Source: Photobacterium indicum (GTDB lineage Bacteria; Pseudomonadota; Gammaproteobacteria; Enterobacterales; Vibrionaceae). From it: 64,000 nt of DNA. The translations under genes were made by a program, and so were the position numbers. The stretch covers positions 62,001 to 126,000 of the forward strand of contig NZ_PYOC01000006.1 of assembly GCF_003026215.1 (NCBI RefSeq), in the 5' to 3' direction. The notes under the pieces were generated by a model. It did not search any database. It was not told the DNA's origin and saw only the letters and a program-made list of their open reading frames with translations. Position 1 is the stretch's first letter; each line of letters begins with the position of its first letter. Below, one piece after another: positions 26,859 to 34,986 of this stretch.

Positions 26859-27422
26859 ATGAAAAAAAATAGGATGTTGCTGTTATTACTCGGTGTCTTT
26901 GTCTTGCCGTTTTTATTGGCAAAAACCGTACTAGACTTAAACTGGTATCAAGGTGGTGTGACGAATCGCGGGCAGCTATTAGCGTCGCCACTCACCGCAG
27001 AATGGTTAAGTGAGCCAGAAACGTGGCAATTGGTGTATTTGTTACCTGAATCGTGTGATGAAAAATGTGAGGGCGCATTATTTAATTTACGCCAAGTACC
27101 ACAAGCGATAGGGGCTTATCAAGATCGCGTAAACAGTGTGGTGTTGATTACTGATGGTTTGCAACGTGATGGTAAAGTTGTTGATGAAAAAATAATGAAT
27201 GAAGAGCAAATGAATGGGTTGGAACTCATCGCTATTTCTCAGCAGGTTGTTTCACAAATAAAAACACTGGAATTTGGTATGAATGCGATTTATATCGCCG
27301 ACCCATTGGGTAACGTCATGATGGCGTATCCTTTAGTGACAGGACAGGAAGAGATTTTAGCGCAGGGAAAAGATGTTTTACGTGATCTTAAACGGCTATT
27401 AAAACTCTCGAGAATTGGTTAA
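26859..27422 (+). CDS. SCO-like membrane-anchored thioredoxin-fold protein, no histidine
   Basis: A 187-aa protein with an N-terminal anchor (about 5-22) and a periplasmic domain. PESCDEKCEGAL gives a CxxxC pair (Cys66, Cys70) in the place where SCO1/SenC proteins bind copper, and AIYIADPLGNVMMAYP resembles the later SCO strand. The protein contains no histidine, so the distal His copper ligand of true SCO proteins is absent. It may reduce the CuA cysteines rather than carry copper. Such genes usually sit between SURF1 and ctaA. Confidence 0.65.
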   Translation: MKKNRMLLLLLGVFVLPFLLAKTVLDLNWYQGGVTNRGQLLASPLTAEWLSEPETWQLVYLLPESCDEKCEGALFNLRQVPQAIGAYQDRVNSVVLITDGLQRDGKVVDEKIMNEEQMNGLELIAISQQVVSQIKTLEFGMNAIYIADPLGNVMMAYPLVTGQEEILAQGKDVLRDLKRLLKLSRIG

Positions 27423-27479
27423 ATCCCAGTATATAGATATCAAAACAGGTCGATTTGATAGGCACAAGGAATGGAGCCG

Positions 27480-28541
27480 ATGCGATTATTTAGCTTTAAA
27501 TCTCTTATCTATTTTACTTTTCTTCTTTCTCTTTGTGTTATCGCCTTAGGCGCTTATACCCGTTTGACTGAAGCGGGCTTAGGCTGTCCAGATTGGCCTG
27601 GCTGTTACGGTTTTATTTCGGTCCCCCAAAGCACTGAGCAGCAATTGGTCGCACAACAAATTTTCCCCACTGCGCCGCTAGAGGTTGAAAAAGCATGGAA
27701 TGAAATGGTGCACCGTTACTTTGCAGGTAGTTTAGGCATCTTAATTTTACTGATTAATGTGCTGTCTTGGCGACGCAAATACGCCCCCAAATTATTGCCT
27801 GCTTTATTATTAGTCACTGTTATTCTTCAGGCCTTGCTTGGTATGTGGACGGTCACCATGGCACTGATGCCTATTGTGGTGATGGGGCATTTATTAGGGG
27901 GCTTTACCACTGCTTCTTTATTATTTCTCTTGGTACTGAGAGTCCGGCAACAAGAGCGTAAATCTACCGCTATTTTTTCTTCAATGTTGCATTCACCGCG
28001 GTCATCTTCACGTTATTTGAAAGTATTCGCACTGAGTGCGTTATTTGTGGTGGTGGGGCAAATTGCGTTAGGCGGGTGGACAGCATCTAACTATGCCGCA
28101 GTCGCGTGTACTCAACTACCTGTGTGCGAAGGTGATTGGCAAGGTAATTTTGACCCAACGGCATTTGAACCGATTCAGCCTGTTCATGATAGCTATCAAT
28201 ATGGGGTACTTAACTATCATCAACGTGTATCGATTCATGTTGCTCATCGAATAGGAGCGATGGTGACCACGGCAATATTAATATTATTGATTGGTTTTTT
28301 GCTACGTACCGCTGGGTTAAGAAGATATGGATTTATCCTCACTGCTGCATTAATTGTGCAAGTGAGTTTAGGGATTACGAATATCGTGGCGAGCTTACCT
28401 TTGCTGGTGGCTGTGGGGCATAACGTAATGGGTGTCGTTTTATTATTAAGTATTGTTGCAACCAATTATCGTATCTATTGCGGGCAACAAACTCTGCAAG
28501 GATCGCATCTATTTGCACGGGAGGGCAGAAATCATGGCTAA
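27480..28541 (+). CDS. ctaA: Heme A synthase CtaA (Cox15)
   Basis: Oxidises heme O to heme A in the membrane. 353 aa with eight spans. The start is set at the ATG at 27480 (AAGGA 9 bases upstream); an ATG at 27471 directly touches that site. [21 protein letters not shown] holds the conserved Cys pair of the first loop; [30 protein letters not shown] and VGHNVMG hold the heme-binding histidines. The C-terminal half repeats the N-terminal layout (second Cys pair in [11 protein letters not shown]). Overlaps ctaB by 8 bases. Confidence 0.93.
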   Translation: MRLFSFKSLIYFTFLLSLCVIALGAYTRLTEAGLGCPDWPGCYGFISVPQSTEQQLVAQQIFPTAPLEVEKAWNEMVHRYFAGSLGILILLINVLSWRRKYAPKLLPALLLVTVILQALLGMWTVTMALMPIVVMGHLLGGFTTASLLFLLVLRVRQQERKSTAIFSSMLHSPRSSSRYLKVFALSALFVVVGQIALGGWTASNYAAVACTQLPVCEGDWQGNFDPTAFEPIQPVHDSYQYGVLNYHQRVSIHVAHRIGAMVTTAILILLIGFLLRTAGLRRYGFILTAALIVQVSLGITNIVASLPLLVAVGHNVMGVVLLLSIVATNYRIYCGQQTLQGSHLFAREGRNHG

Positions 28542-29484
28542 ATCACAAGTATTGGGTAATGCACCGCGAACATCAACGGTAGCAGAAACAGCGAAAACAA
28601 GAAGTGCTTCCAAACCAAATGTATGGCGCGATTATCTCACGATGACGAAGCCCAAAGTGGTGGCCATGTTGTTGCTGACCGCACTGGTTGGTATGTGTTT
28701 AGCGGTGCCGGGTATTCCCCCAGCAAAAGCAGTTATCTTGGGTTTGATCGGTATTGGTTTTCAATCGGCGGCCGCGGCCGTTTTTAATCATGTTTTAGAT
28801 CGCCGCTTTGATACTCAGATGGCGCGAACCTATAACCGACCATTAGCGAAAGGGCGCATTGAAACGTGGAAAGCCGTCGTGTTTGCTTCTACGTTAATGG
28901 TGATGGGTTTTATTATTTTACTTGAATTGAATGCACTAACGGCTTGGTTAACCATGGCCAGCTTAGTGGGGTATGCGGTGGTTTATACCGTGTGGTTAAA
29001 GCATGCGACACCGCAAAATATTGTCATCGGCGGTATTGCTGGTGCAGCGCCACCATTGCTCGGTTGGACAGCGGTAACTGGGCAGTTAGATCCTCACGCC
29101 TTGTTATTGGTCATGTTGGTTTTTACCTGGACGCCACCTCATTTTTGGGCGCTTGCTATCCATCGTCGTGATGACTATGCCAAAGCGGGTATTCCTATGT
29201 TACCTGTTACCCATGGCATTGAATTTACGAAAACCATGGTGCTGTTATACACCGTTATGTTGTTTATTGTTGGTCTATTACCTTGGCTAACGGGAATGAG
29301 CGGTGGTGTCTATTTAGTGGGGAGTAGTTTATTGAATCTAGGGTTTATCGGCTATGCATTGAAGCTGAAGTTTGCGGATTCAAAGGGGCATGCCTGGGCC
29401 ACCTTTAAGTATTCAATTTGGCATTTGTTAGCCCTGTTTGTGGTCTTACTGGGCGATCATTGGATAAGGTCTTTGATGTTCTGA
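28534..29484 (+). CDS. ctaB: Protoheme IX farnesyltransferase (heme O synthase)
   Basis: UbiA-superfamily enzyme (CyoE/Cox10) that adds the farnesyl group to heme b. 316 aa from the ATG at 28534 (GAGGG upstream); the open frame begins earlier inside ctaA. Nine spans. Asp-rich motif NHVLDRRFD with the following RTYNRPL, plus [17 protein letters not shown], are family signatures. With ctaA it supplies heme A for the oxidase encoded upstream. Last gene of the cox cluster. Confidence 0.94.
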   Translation: MAKSQVLGNAPRTSTVAETAKTRSASKPNVWRDYLTMTKPKVVAMLLLTALVGMCLAVPGIPPAKAVILGLIGIGFQSAAAAVFNHVLDRRFDTQMARTYNRPLAKGRIETWKAVVFASTLMVMGFIILLELNALTAWLTMASLVGYAVVYTVWLKHATPQNIVIGGIAGAAPPLLGWTAVTGQLDPHALLLVMLVFTWTPPHFWALAIHRRDDYAKAGIPMLPVTHGIEFTKTMVLLYTVMLFIVGLLPWLTGMSGGVYLVGSSLLNLGFIGYALKLKFADSKGHAWATFKYSIWHLLALFVVLLGDHWIRSLMF

Positions 29485-29581
29485 TTTATTTGCTGCTGAT
29501 GGCTGTTGTCATTGGCAGCAACTCGCTACACTGTGCTGCTATTTTAAGCAAATCCCTACCGTTATCCGTTTGAGGTTCAAA

Positions 29582-30931
29582 GTGCTAGCAGCATTAAGAG
29601 ACAAGTCGCTCCATTTCCAAGTTTTTGCGTTAGCCATTCCTATGGTGCTGTCCAACATTACCGTGCCTTTGCTTGGGCTGGTTGATGCTGCTGTGATTGG
29701 TCATCTCGATCATGCTTGGTATTTAGGGGGTGTTGCTGTGGGCGGCACCATGATTAACATGACGTTTTGGTTGCTTGGCTTTTTGCGGATGGCAACAACG
29801 GGTATTTGTGCGCAAGCATACGGTGCCCATGATAAAGAAGCACAAGCCGGTACATTTGTGCAGGGAATGGCATTAGCTTGGTTGTTGGCATTGTTACTTA
29901 TTGTGTTTCATCAGCCAGTTGCCACCTTGATTTTCCATTTCAGCACTGCCAGTGCAGAAGTGAAAATGTACGCAGAGCAGTATTTTTCAATCCGTATTTG
30001 GGGGGCGCCAGCTGCTTTGGCAAACTTTGTGATTATGGGCTGGTTGCTCGGGACTCAAAACGCTAGATCACCCATGTGGTTATTGATTGTGACAAATCTA
30101 GTCAATATCGGCTTGGATGTTTTGTTTGTGCTTGGTTTTGGTTGGAAAGTGCAAGGGGCCGCTGTTGCTTCTGTTATTGCCGATTACAGTGGCATGTTAC
30201 TGGGCTTATGGTTTGTATCTCGTCAGTGGATTGCCCATTCGTTACCTGCCATACGTGAAAAATTAGGCTGTGTACGTCATGGCATGGGACGTTTATTGAA
30301 GTTAAACCGCGATATCTTTTTACGCAGCTTATGTTTACAGCTGACCTTTGTGTTTATGACTTTTCAAGGGGCGACGTTAGGCGACAACGTGGTGGCGGCG
30401 AATGCCGTATTAATGAGCTTTTTGATGTTGGTCTCTTACGCAATGGATGGCTTTGCCTATGCGATGGAAGCACTGGTTGGTAAAGCAATTGGGGCGAAAA
30501 ATCGTGAAGAACTTAGCCGTTATTTAGTGGGAACAACGTTTTGGAGTGTGATAATTTCCTTGGTGCTAACATTTACATTCAGTGTCTTTGGTCGAGAAAT
30601 TATTGGGCTAATTTCTAATATTCCAACTGTTCAGCAAGAAGCGATGCGTTATTTACCTTGGTTAGCAGCATTCCCTTTAGTGGCGATGTGGTGTTTTTTA
30701 CTGGATGGTATATTTATAGGCGCAACACGCGGCAAAGAAATGCGAAACAGTATGTTTATTGCGATGTGTTTTTTCTTTGCCATTTGGTGGATGCTTAATA
30801 GTTACGGTAATCATGCCCTGTGGGCTGCCATGTTAGGGTTTATGGCAATGCGTGGAATTGGGTTGGCTGTAATATTTTCTTACCAATGGCAAAAAAATAT
30901 TTTTCTGTCTCCGGCGTGTGCAAACAATTAG
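29582..30931 (+). CDS. dinF: MATE family efflux transporter DinF
   Basis: Membrane exporter with 12 spans, 449 aa. SNITVPLLGLVDAAVIGHLD and GGVAVGGTMINMTFWLLGFLRM follow E. coli DinF closely. The GTG at 29582 has GAGG 7 bases upstream and is preferred to a TTG at 29570. In E. coli dinF is co-transcribed with lexA and SOS-induced; here it is separate, and I see no SOS box before it, so damage control may be lost. Confidence 0.88.
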   Translation: MLAALRDKSLHFQVFALAIPMVLSNITVPLLGLVDAAVIGHLDHAWYLGGVAVGGTMINMTFWLLGFLRMATTGICAQAYGAHDKEAQAGTFVQGMALAWLLALLLIVFHQPVATLIFHFSTASAEVKMYAEQYFSIRIWGAPAALANFVIMGWLLGTQNARSPMWLLIVTNLVNIGLDVLFVLGFGWKVQGAAVASVIADYSGMLLGLWFVSRQWIAHSLPAIREKLGCVRHGMGRLLKLNRDIFLRSLCLQLTFVFMTFQGATLGDNVVAANAVLMSFLMLVSYAMDGFAYAMEALVGKAIGAKNREELSRYLVGTTFWSVIISLVLTFTFSVFGREIIGLISNIPTVQQEAMRYLPWLAAFPLVAMWCFLLDGIFIGATRGKEMRNSMFIAMCFFFAIWWMLNSYGNHALWAAMLGFMAMRGIGLAVIFSYQWQKNIFLSPACANN

Positions 30932-31035
30932 TTAGAAATATTCAACTGATATTGATTATTTTTACGACAAAAAATGCTATTCATTTGGTTATTGATCTGT
31001 TTAAAATGTGCACAATTGTTAAACAGGTGATATCA

Positions 31036-31419
31036 ATGAAACGAACGATCTGGGTGTTTTTACTGGTAGTAATGTCATTAGGCTGGGGAACAAATGCACT
31101 GGCAAGTAGTGTAAAGAACCTTAAAGTAACAGCGACGGCATATAACTCAGTAAGAGCACAAACCAACGCTAATCCGACCATTGCGGCTTGGGGCGATAGA
31201 TTAAAGCCTGGGATGAAGGTGATTGCAGTATCGCGTGATCTTCTAGGTATGGGGCTGACTCACGGCGCTAAAGTGAAGATTTCAGGCTTGCCGGGTGAAT
31301 ATACCGTTATGGATAAAATGAATAAGCGCTGGACGCGTAAAATTGATATCTATATGGGTAAAGATATTCAAGCAGCCAAGAATTGGGGACGTCGTAGTGT
31401 CACCATCACTTTAATCTAA
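31036..31419 (+). CDS. Secreted 3D-domain protein
   Basis: A 127-aa protein with a signal peptide (about residues 1-23, ending NALAS). The mature part VTATAYNSV...AWGDRLKPGMKVIAVSRDLL...KISGLPGEYTVMDKMNKR...IDIYMG carries the three Asp residues of the 3D fold (WGD, MDK, IDIYMG) shared with MltA-type lytic transglycosylases, Sps/YuiC and RlpA-like proteins. It probably acts on or binds peptidoglycan in the periplasm. AGGTGA lies 5 bases upstream of the ATG. Confidence 0.8.
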   Translation: MKRTIWVFLLVVMSLGWGTNALASSVKNLKVTATAYNSVRAQTNANPTIAAWGDRLKPGMKVIAVSRDLLGMGLTHGAKVKISGLPGEYTVMDKMNKRWTRKIDIYMGKDIQAAKNWGRRSVTITLI

Positions 31420-31475
31420 CTAATGATTTTGGGTTGCAGTATAGCCGACTGAATTTACTGCACGCTGAAGAATAA

Positions 31476-31502
31476 AAAAAGCCGCTAAATGCGGCTTTTT
31501 TT
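31476..31502. terminator. Bidirectional terminator between the 3D-domain gene and nfuA
   Basis: Stem AAAAAGCCGC / GCGGCTTTTT with a TAAAT loop, A-run before and T-run after. Confidence 0.9.
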
Positions 31503-31563
31503 GTAGCTGGAATAAGGACTGTTTGTCGTTATTCTCTCGCGACTAAGGTGAAGGAAGCTTAAC

Positions 31564-32142
31564 TTAGTAGTACGAGTGCTCGCCACGTGCGTGTTCTGTG
31601 ATATCACGAACACCTGTCAGTTCACCTGCGAACTGAGCAAGAAGTTCTTTTTCGATACCTTCTTTCAACGTCACATCAACCATTGAACAACCGTTACAAC
31701 CACCACCAAACTGGAGGATTGCAATGCCATCTTCAGTGATTTCAGCTAGAGATACATTACCGCCATGACCCGCTAACTGTGGGTTAACTTGAGTCTGGAT
31801 TGCGTAATCAACGCGCTCCATTAGCGTTGCGTCGTTAGACACTTTACGTACTTTAGCGTTAGGCGCTTTAAGGGTTAGCTGTGAGCCCATTTTGTCGGTA
31901 ACAAAATCGATTTCAGCATCATCCAAGAAAGGAAGACTTAGTTCATCAAGGTAAGCATCAAATAGCTCTAACTCGATTTTAGTATCGCTCGCTTCAACCG
32001 CTTCTGGTGGGCAATAAGACACACCACACTCAGCATTTTGAGTACCTGGATTTACCACGAAGACACGAATGTTTGTACCCTCAGGCTGCTGGGCAAGAAG
32101 CTTGCCGAAGTGCTGCTGAGCGCTTTCAGTAATAGTGATCAT
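31564..32142 (-). CDS. nfuA: Fe-S cluster biogenesis protein NfuA
   Basis: Carrier that passes 4Fe-4S clusters to target proteins, especially under stress. 192 aa from the ATG at 32142; a GTG two codons earlier (32148) has a better SD spacing. N-terminal degenerate A-type domain ([15 protein letters not shown]) and a C-terminal Nfu domain with the cluster-binding CxxC in [21 protein letters not shown]. The C-terminus GEHSYY equals that of E. coli. Next to comF/gntX, as in E. coli (nfuA-gntX-bioH). Confidence 0.95.
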   Translation of the reverse strand: MITITESAQQHFGKLLAQQPEGTNIRVFVVNPGTQNAECGVSYCPPEAVEASDTKIELELFDAYLDELSLPFLDDAEIDFVTDKMGSQLTLKAPNAKVRKVSNDATLMERVDYAIQTQVNPQLAGHGGNVSLAEITEDGIAILQFGGGCNGCSMVDVTLKEGIEKELLAQFAGELTGVRDITEHARGEHSYY

Positions 32143-32265
32143 AGACACGACGTAATACCTGACCTATTTAGTAAGATTTAATCTATTCTACTCTTAGACG
32201 CACTTTCTATCACCCCTTAATCTTCGCAACCATGATTTCGTCACTAATTTCGATGATTTTCACGA

Positions 32266-32988
32266 TCATTCGATTGAGGGCGTATAGCAAATACAGTAGA
32301 CATCAACCCGTTCAACACCGTTATTCAGTAGCAAACGGGTGAGTTCGGCAACAGTGCTACCCGTTGTCACAACATCATCGACAATCGCGACATGCTTGGG
32401 TAACGACTTTATCTTAAGTATAAAGGCTTGGTGAACATTTTTCTTCCGTTCGTTTTTAGTCAGTTGTTTTTGCACCTTGGTATAACGCTGGCGTTTGAAG
32501 CCATTCGCGATACATTGGCTATTTGTTGCCTCGGCGATTGCCCACGCTAAATGTGTACTTTGATTGAAACCACGATTAAAGCGCCGTGTTGCATGTAACG
32601 GCACGGGTAAAATCAAAGGGGCTGGCTGGTCGAGAGATAATACGAATTGATCCGCCAGCGGTTTGGCTAACCAAAACTTACCGTTGAATTTAAGTTGATG
32701 GATAATCTGTTTGAGTGGGAAATCGTACTCACCTAATCGATAGAGACGATGCCACGGCGGGGGGGAGCGTAAACACTGTCCGCATTGTTCAACTGGGTTG
32801 ACGGTAGTGGTGCCACACCTTGCGCAGTGAGGTGGTTGAGGGAAATGGGCGATGCAATGCCGGCACCATATCGACTCATTGTACGGCAGTGGTAATTGGC
32901 ATAGCTGACATTGTGAGTTGGTCCATCGACGTTGATTGAGTTGTAGAATCATTGATTTTAGCGATGAAAGGGATAACATCCTTGCCAT
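32266..32988 (-). CDS. gntX: ComF/GntX family phosphoribosyltransferase-like protein
   Basis: 240 aa. An N-terminal zinc-finger part has CxxC pairs (CQLC, CRHC, CARC, CGQC between about residues 27 and 72), followed by a PRTase fold with the PRPP-binding motif VAIVDDVVTTGST near 200-212. Homologues (ComF) act in DNA uptake in competent bacteria, where they link to DprA/PriA functions; in E. coli the gene lies beside bioH. The start could be up to 12 codons later. Divergent from bioH. Confidence 0.85.
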   Translation of the reverse strand: MARMLSLSSLKSMILQLNQRRWTNSQCQLCQLPLPYNESIWCRHCIAHFPQPPHCARCGTTTVNPVEQCGQCLRSPPPWHRLYRLGEYDFPLKQIIHQLKFNGKFWLAKPLADQFVLSLDQPAPLILPVPLHATRRFNRGFNQSTHLAWAIAEATNSQCIANGFKRQRYTKVQKQLTKNERKKNVHQAFILKIKSLPKHVAIVDDVVTTGSTVAELTRLLLNNGVERVDVYCICYTPSIE

Positions 32989-33038
32989 CCTTATAAGGTG
33001 AATGTTTTCGACAATGTGATTTTAAAAAGGAAGTGTAA

Positions 33039-33803
33039 ATGACAACGGCGCTACATTGGCAAACTGAAGGGCAAGGTTCGGATCTGGTTCTCATTCATGG
33101 TTGGGGAATGAATGGTGCGGTGTGGCAGCAATTATTGCCATTACTGACTCCTTTTTATCGCGTGCACTGGGTTGATATGCCGGGTTACGGTCATAGTCAT
33201 GATATCTCTGCCGATAGTATTGAAGAGATGGCACAACTGTTGCTTGATAAATCACCAATGTCTGCAACGTGGTTAGGTTGGTCCTTGGGCGGTTTAGTGG
33301 CAACACAAGCGGCTTTACTGGCACCAGAGCGTGTTACTCGTTTAGTTACAGTAGCAAGCTCACCACGTTTTGCAGCTGAAGGCACATGGCGAGGCATTCA
33401 GCCTCAGGTCTTGGATGATTTTCGACGTCAACTCGGTGATGACTTTCAATTAACCGTTGAGCGCTTTCTCGCACTACAAGCGATGGGAAGCCCTACTGCA
33501 AGGCAAGACATCAAATTGCTAAAGCAAGCGGTGTTATCACGGCCACAGCCTAATCCTGAAGCTTTATCAATAGGACTCAGGTTACTGGCTGATGTTGATT
33601 TACGCGCACAGTTAGGTGGTATAACCCAACCATGGTTACGCTTATATGGGCGGTTAGATGGTTTGGTTCCCGCTAAAGTGGCGAAAGATATGGACCAATT
33701 AGCGCCTCTGTCTTGTCGGCAGATCTTTGCCGCCGCGTCGCATGCACCCTTTATTTCTCACCCAGAGGAATTCGTGCAAACGCTGAAAGATTTCATCAAA
33801 TAA
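33039..33803 (+). CDS. bioH: Pimeloyl-ACP methyl ester carboxylesterase BioH
   Basis: Alpha/beta hydrolase that frees pimeloyl-ACP from its methyl ester, closing the early part of biotin synthesis. 254 aa. Catalytic triad Ser82 (GWSLGG), Asp207 (GRLDGLV) and His235 (ASHAPF) falls at the same residue numbers as in E. coli BioH. LVLIHGWGMNGAVW is the oxyanion-hole strand. AAGGAAG lies 5 bases or so before the ATG. Confidence 0.95.
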   Translation: MTTALHWQTEGQGSDLVLIHGWGMNGAVWQQLLPLLTPFYRVHWVDMPGYGHSHDISADSIEEMAQLLLDKSPMSATWLGWSLGGLVATQAALLAPERVTRLVTVASSPRFAAEGTWRGIQPQVLDDFRRQLGDDFQLTVERFLALQAMGSPTARQDIKLLKQAVLSRPQPNPEALSIGLRLLADVDLRAQLGGITQPWLRLYGRLDGLVPAKVAKDMDQLAPLSCRQIFAAASHAPFISHPEEFVQTLKDFIK

Positions 33804-33845
33804 GGCTGATTATGTCGTGTGTATAGGGAATTGGTGATTAAAAGT

Positions 33846-33872
33846 TAAACTTTTTGATTGTTTTGCCGATAG
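33846..33872 (+). promoter_or_regulatory. Near-consensus sigma 28 (FliA) promoter
   Basis: TAAACTTT, 11 bases, GCCGATAG. The enterobacterial FliA consensus is TAAAGTTT-N11-GCCGATAA, so 14 of 16 positions match with exact spacing. It lies 37 bases upstream of the next start codon. Confidence 0.75.
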
Positions 33873-33909
33873 GGATTTTAATGGAGTTACTCTATTTACG
33901 AGAGGCCAT

Positions 33910-34290
33910 ATGACAATAGGAAGTGTAGGGAATAGTTCAACGTATTCTCCAGCAACATTACAAACCTCAACTGCGGGGGGGGTAAAAACGGATGCCGAAA
34001 AATCACAGGCTGATAATGCCAGTGTGAGTAAAGCTGCGGGTACAACAGTGAGTATCTCTGATGATGCAAAACGTAAGTTGGCCGCTGAAGCGGATACACA
34101 AACACAAGCTAAAAAAAATGCAGATGGCACGGTAGAAGAAGACAGCAGTGTCGCAGAATCTTTTGCTTATGGTGCATTGGGGATGGATCATCCTGATGAA
34201 GTAAAAACCAACTCCGATGATTTTTATACTGCGGGACAAGTACTTTCGGCGATAGGAACTGTAGCAACGGTATTACTTGCCATCGCCTAA
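33910..34290 (+). CDS. Uncharacterised protein behind a FliA-type promoter
   Basis: A 126-aa protein, not assigned to a family. The first 80 residues are polar and probably disordered (rich in Ser, Thr, Ala); VSISDDAKRKLAAEADTQ recalls the VSLSxxA motifs of some small flagellar and anti-sigma proteins but is not enough for a call. The C-terminal 25 residues (AGQVLSAIGTVATVLLAIA) form one hydrophobic segment that could anchor it in the membrane. GAGG lies 6 bases before the ATG. The promoter suggests expression with late flagellar genes. Confidence 0.7.
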   Translation: MTIGSVGNSSTYSPATLQTSTAGGVKTDAEKSQADNASVSKAAGTTVSISDDAKRKLAAEADTQTQAKKNADGTVEEDSSVAESFAYGALGMDHPDEVKTNSDDFYTAGQVLSAIGTVATVLLAIA

Positions 34291-34366
34291 ACCGTTCGCT
34301 TAGGTATATACTCATGATCTTGATATATAGCGATCGCGTTTTATAAGGATATGGTAATACCACAGT

Positions 34367-34831
34367 ATGATTTTTTCGCCAGCCAATGCTGGAGCGCCGA
34401 TTGTTGCTCCCTCAGTTAATCCGCCAACCGAACAGGCTGCGCGGGATAACCGTGTGCGTGAAAAAATTGTTCCTCCTACTCAAGCGGCAGAGTCTCCTCG
34501 TGAAAAGCCGTTAAGCAGCGAAGAAAAACAGTTTAAAAAGCCAGCATGGGATCCGAGTGAGCACCCAGATTACAGTGAGCTGCCTGAGACCATTGAAAAA
34601 CAGTACGGCTATCAAGATGAATTTGAACTGTTAGTAAAAGCCCTATCTGCCGATAGCTACATGGCGCCAGTGACCGAACTCGGTTATTCAATGCACATTA
34701 AACTGCCGCGAGAAATACTGGATCAACTTGAGCAAATCAGTAATAACGAACGGACAAAAGGGGTAGTGGCTCACCGTTATGCACAAGCGACGGTACCTAA
34801 TCCGCCCACTGAATATTTAGTGGTGCTGTAA
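34367..34831 (+). CDS. Uncharacterised Pro-rich soluble protein
   Basis: A 154-aa protein with a disordered, Pro- and charge-rich N-terminal half (NPPTEQAARDNRVREKIVPP, PAWDPSEHPDYSELPE) and a more ordered C-terminal half (LPREILDQLEQISNNE). It resembles conserved hypothetical Vibrionaceae proteins lying near bioH/tex, without known function. No good SD lies close to the ATG (AAGGAT is 16 bases away). It may share the FliA-type transcript of the gene 76 bases upstream. Confidence 0.65.
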   Translation: MIFSPANAGAPIVAPSVNPPTEQAARDNRVREKIVPPTQAAESPREKPLSSEEKQFKKPAWDPSEHPDYSELPETIEKQYGYQDEFELLVKALSADSYMAPVTELGYSMHIKLPREILDQLEQISNNERTKGVVAHRYAQATVPNPPTEYLVVL

Positions 34832-34859
34832 GCCGCTGCATCTTGATTACCCAATAAAA

Positions 34860-34885
34860 AAAGCCAGTATTTTCATACTGACTCT
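34860..34885. terminator. Terminator after the Pro-rich gene / tex
   Basis: AGCCAGTAT / ATACTGACT (one mismatch) with a TTTC loop. It has a good T-run on the minus strand (downstream of tex) and a T/C-rich tail on the plus strand. Confidence 0.75.
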
Positions 34886-34902
34886 CTTCTTATTATTCAG
34901 GC

Positions 34903-34980
34903 TTATACCAACCTAAATAGGTATCTGATCATTCTTGTTACGCAAATTTATGACCATTTACTTATCCAGATTGGTATTAA
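34903..34980. repeat. 78-bp imperfect palindromic repeat next to tex
   Basis: Starts TTATACCAACCT and ends AGATTGGTATTAA; the two halves are imperfect reverse complements along most of their length (ACCAACCTAAATAGGTATCTG against ACCAATCTGGATAAGTAAATG; each shown 21 or fewer positions). It looks like a small non-coding mobile repeat of the kind scattered in Vibrionaceae intergenic DNA. It lies between the tex stop and its terminator, so it would be transcribed as a hairpin. Confidence 0.65.
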
Positions 34981-34986
34981 ACTAGT

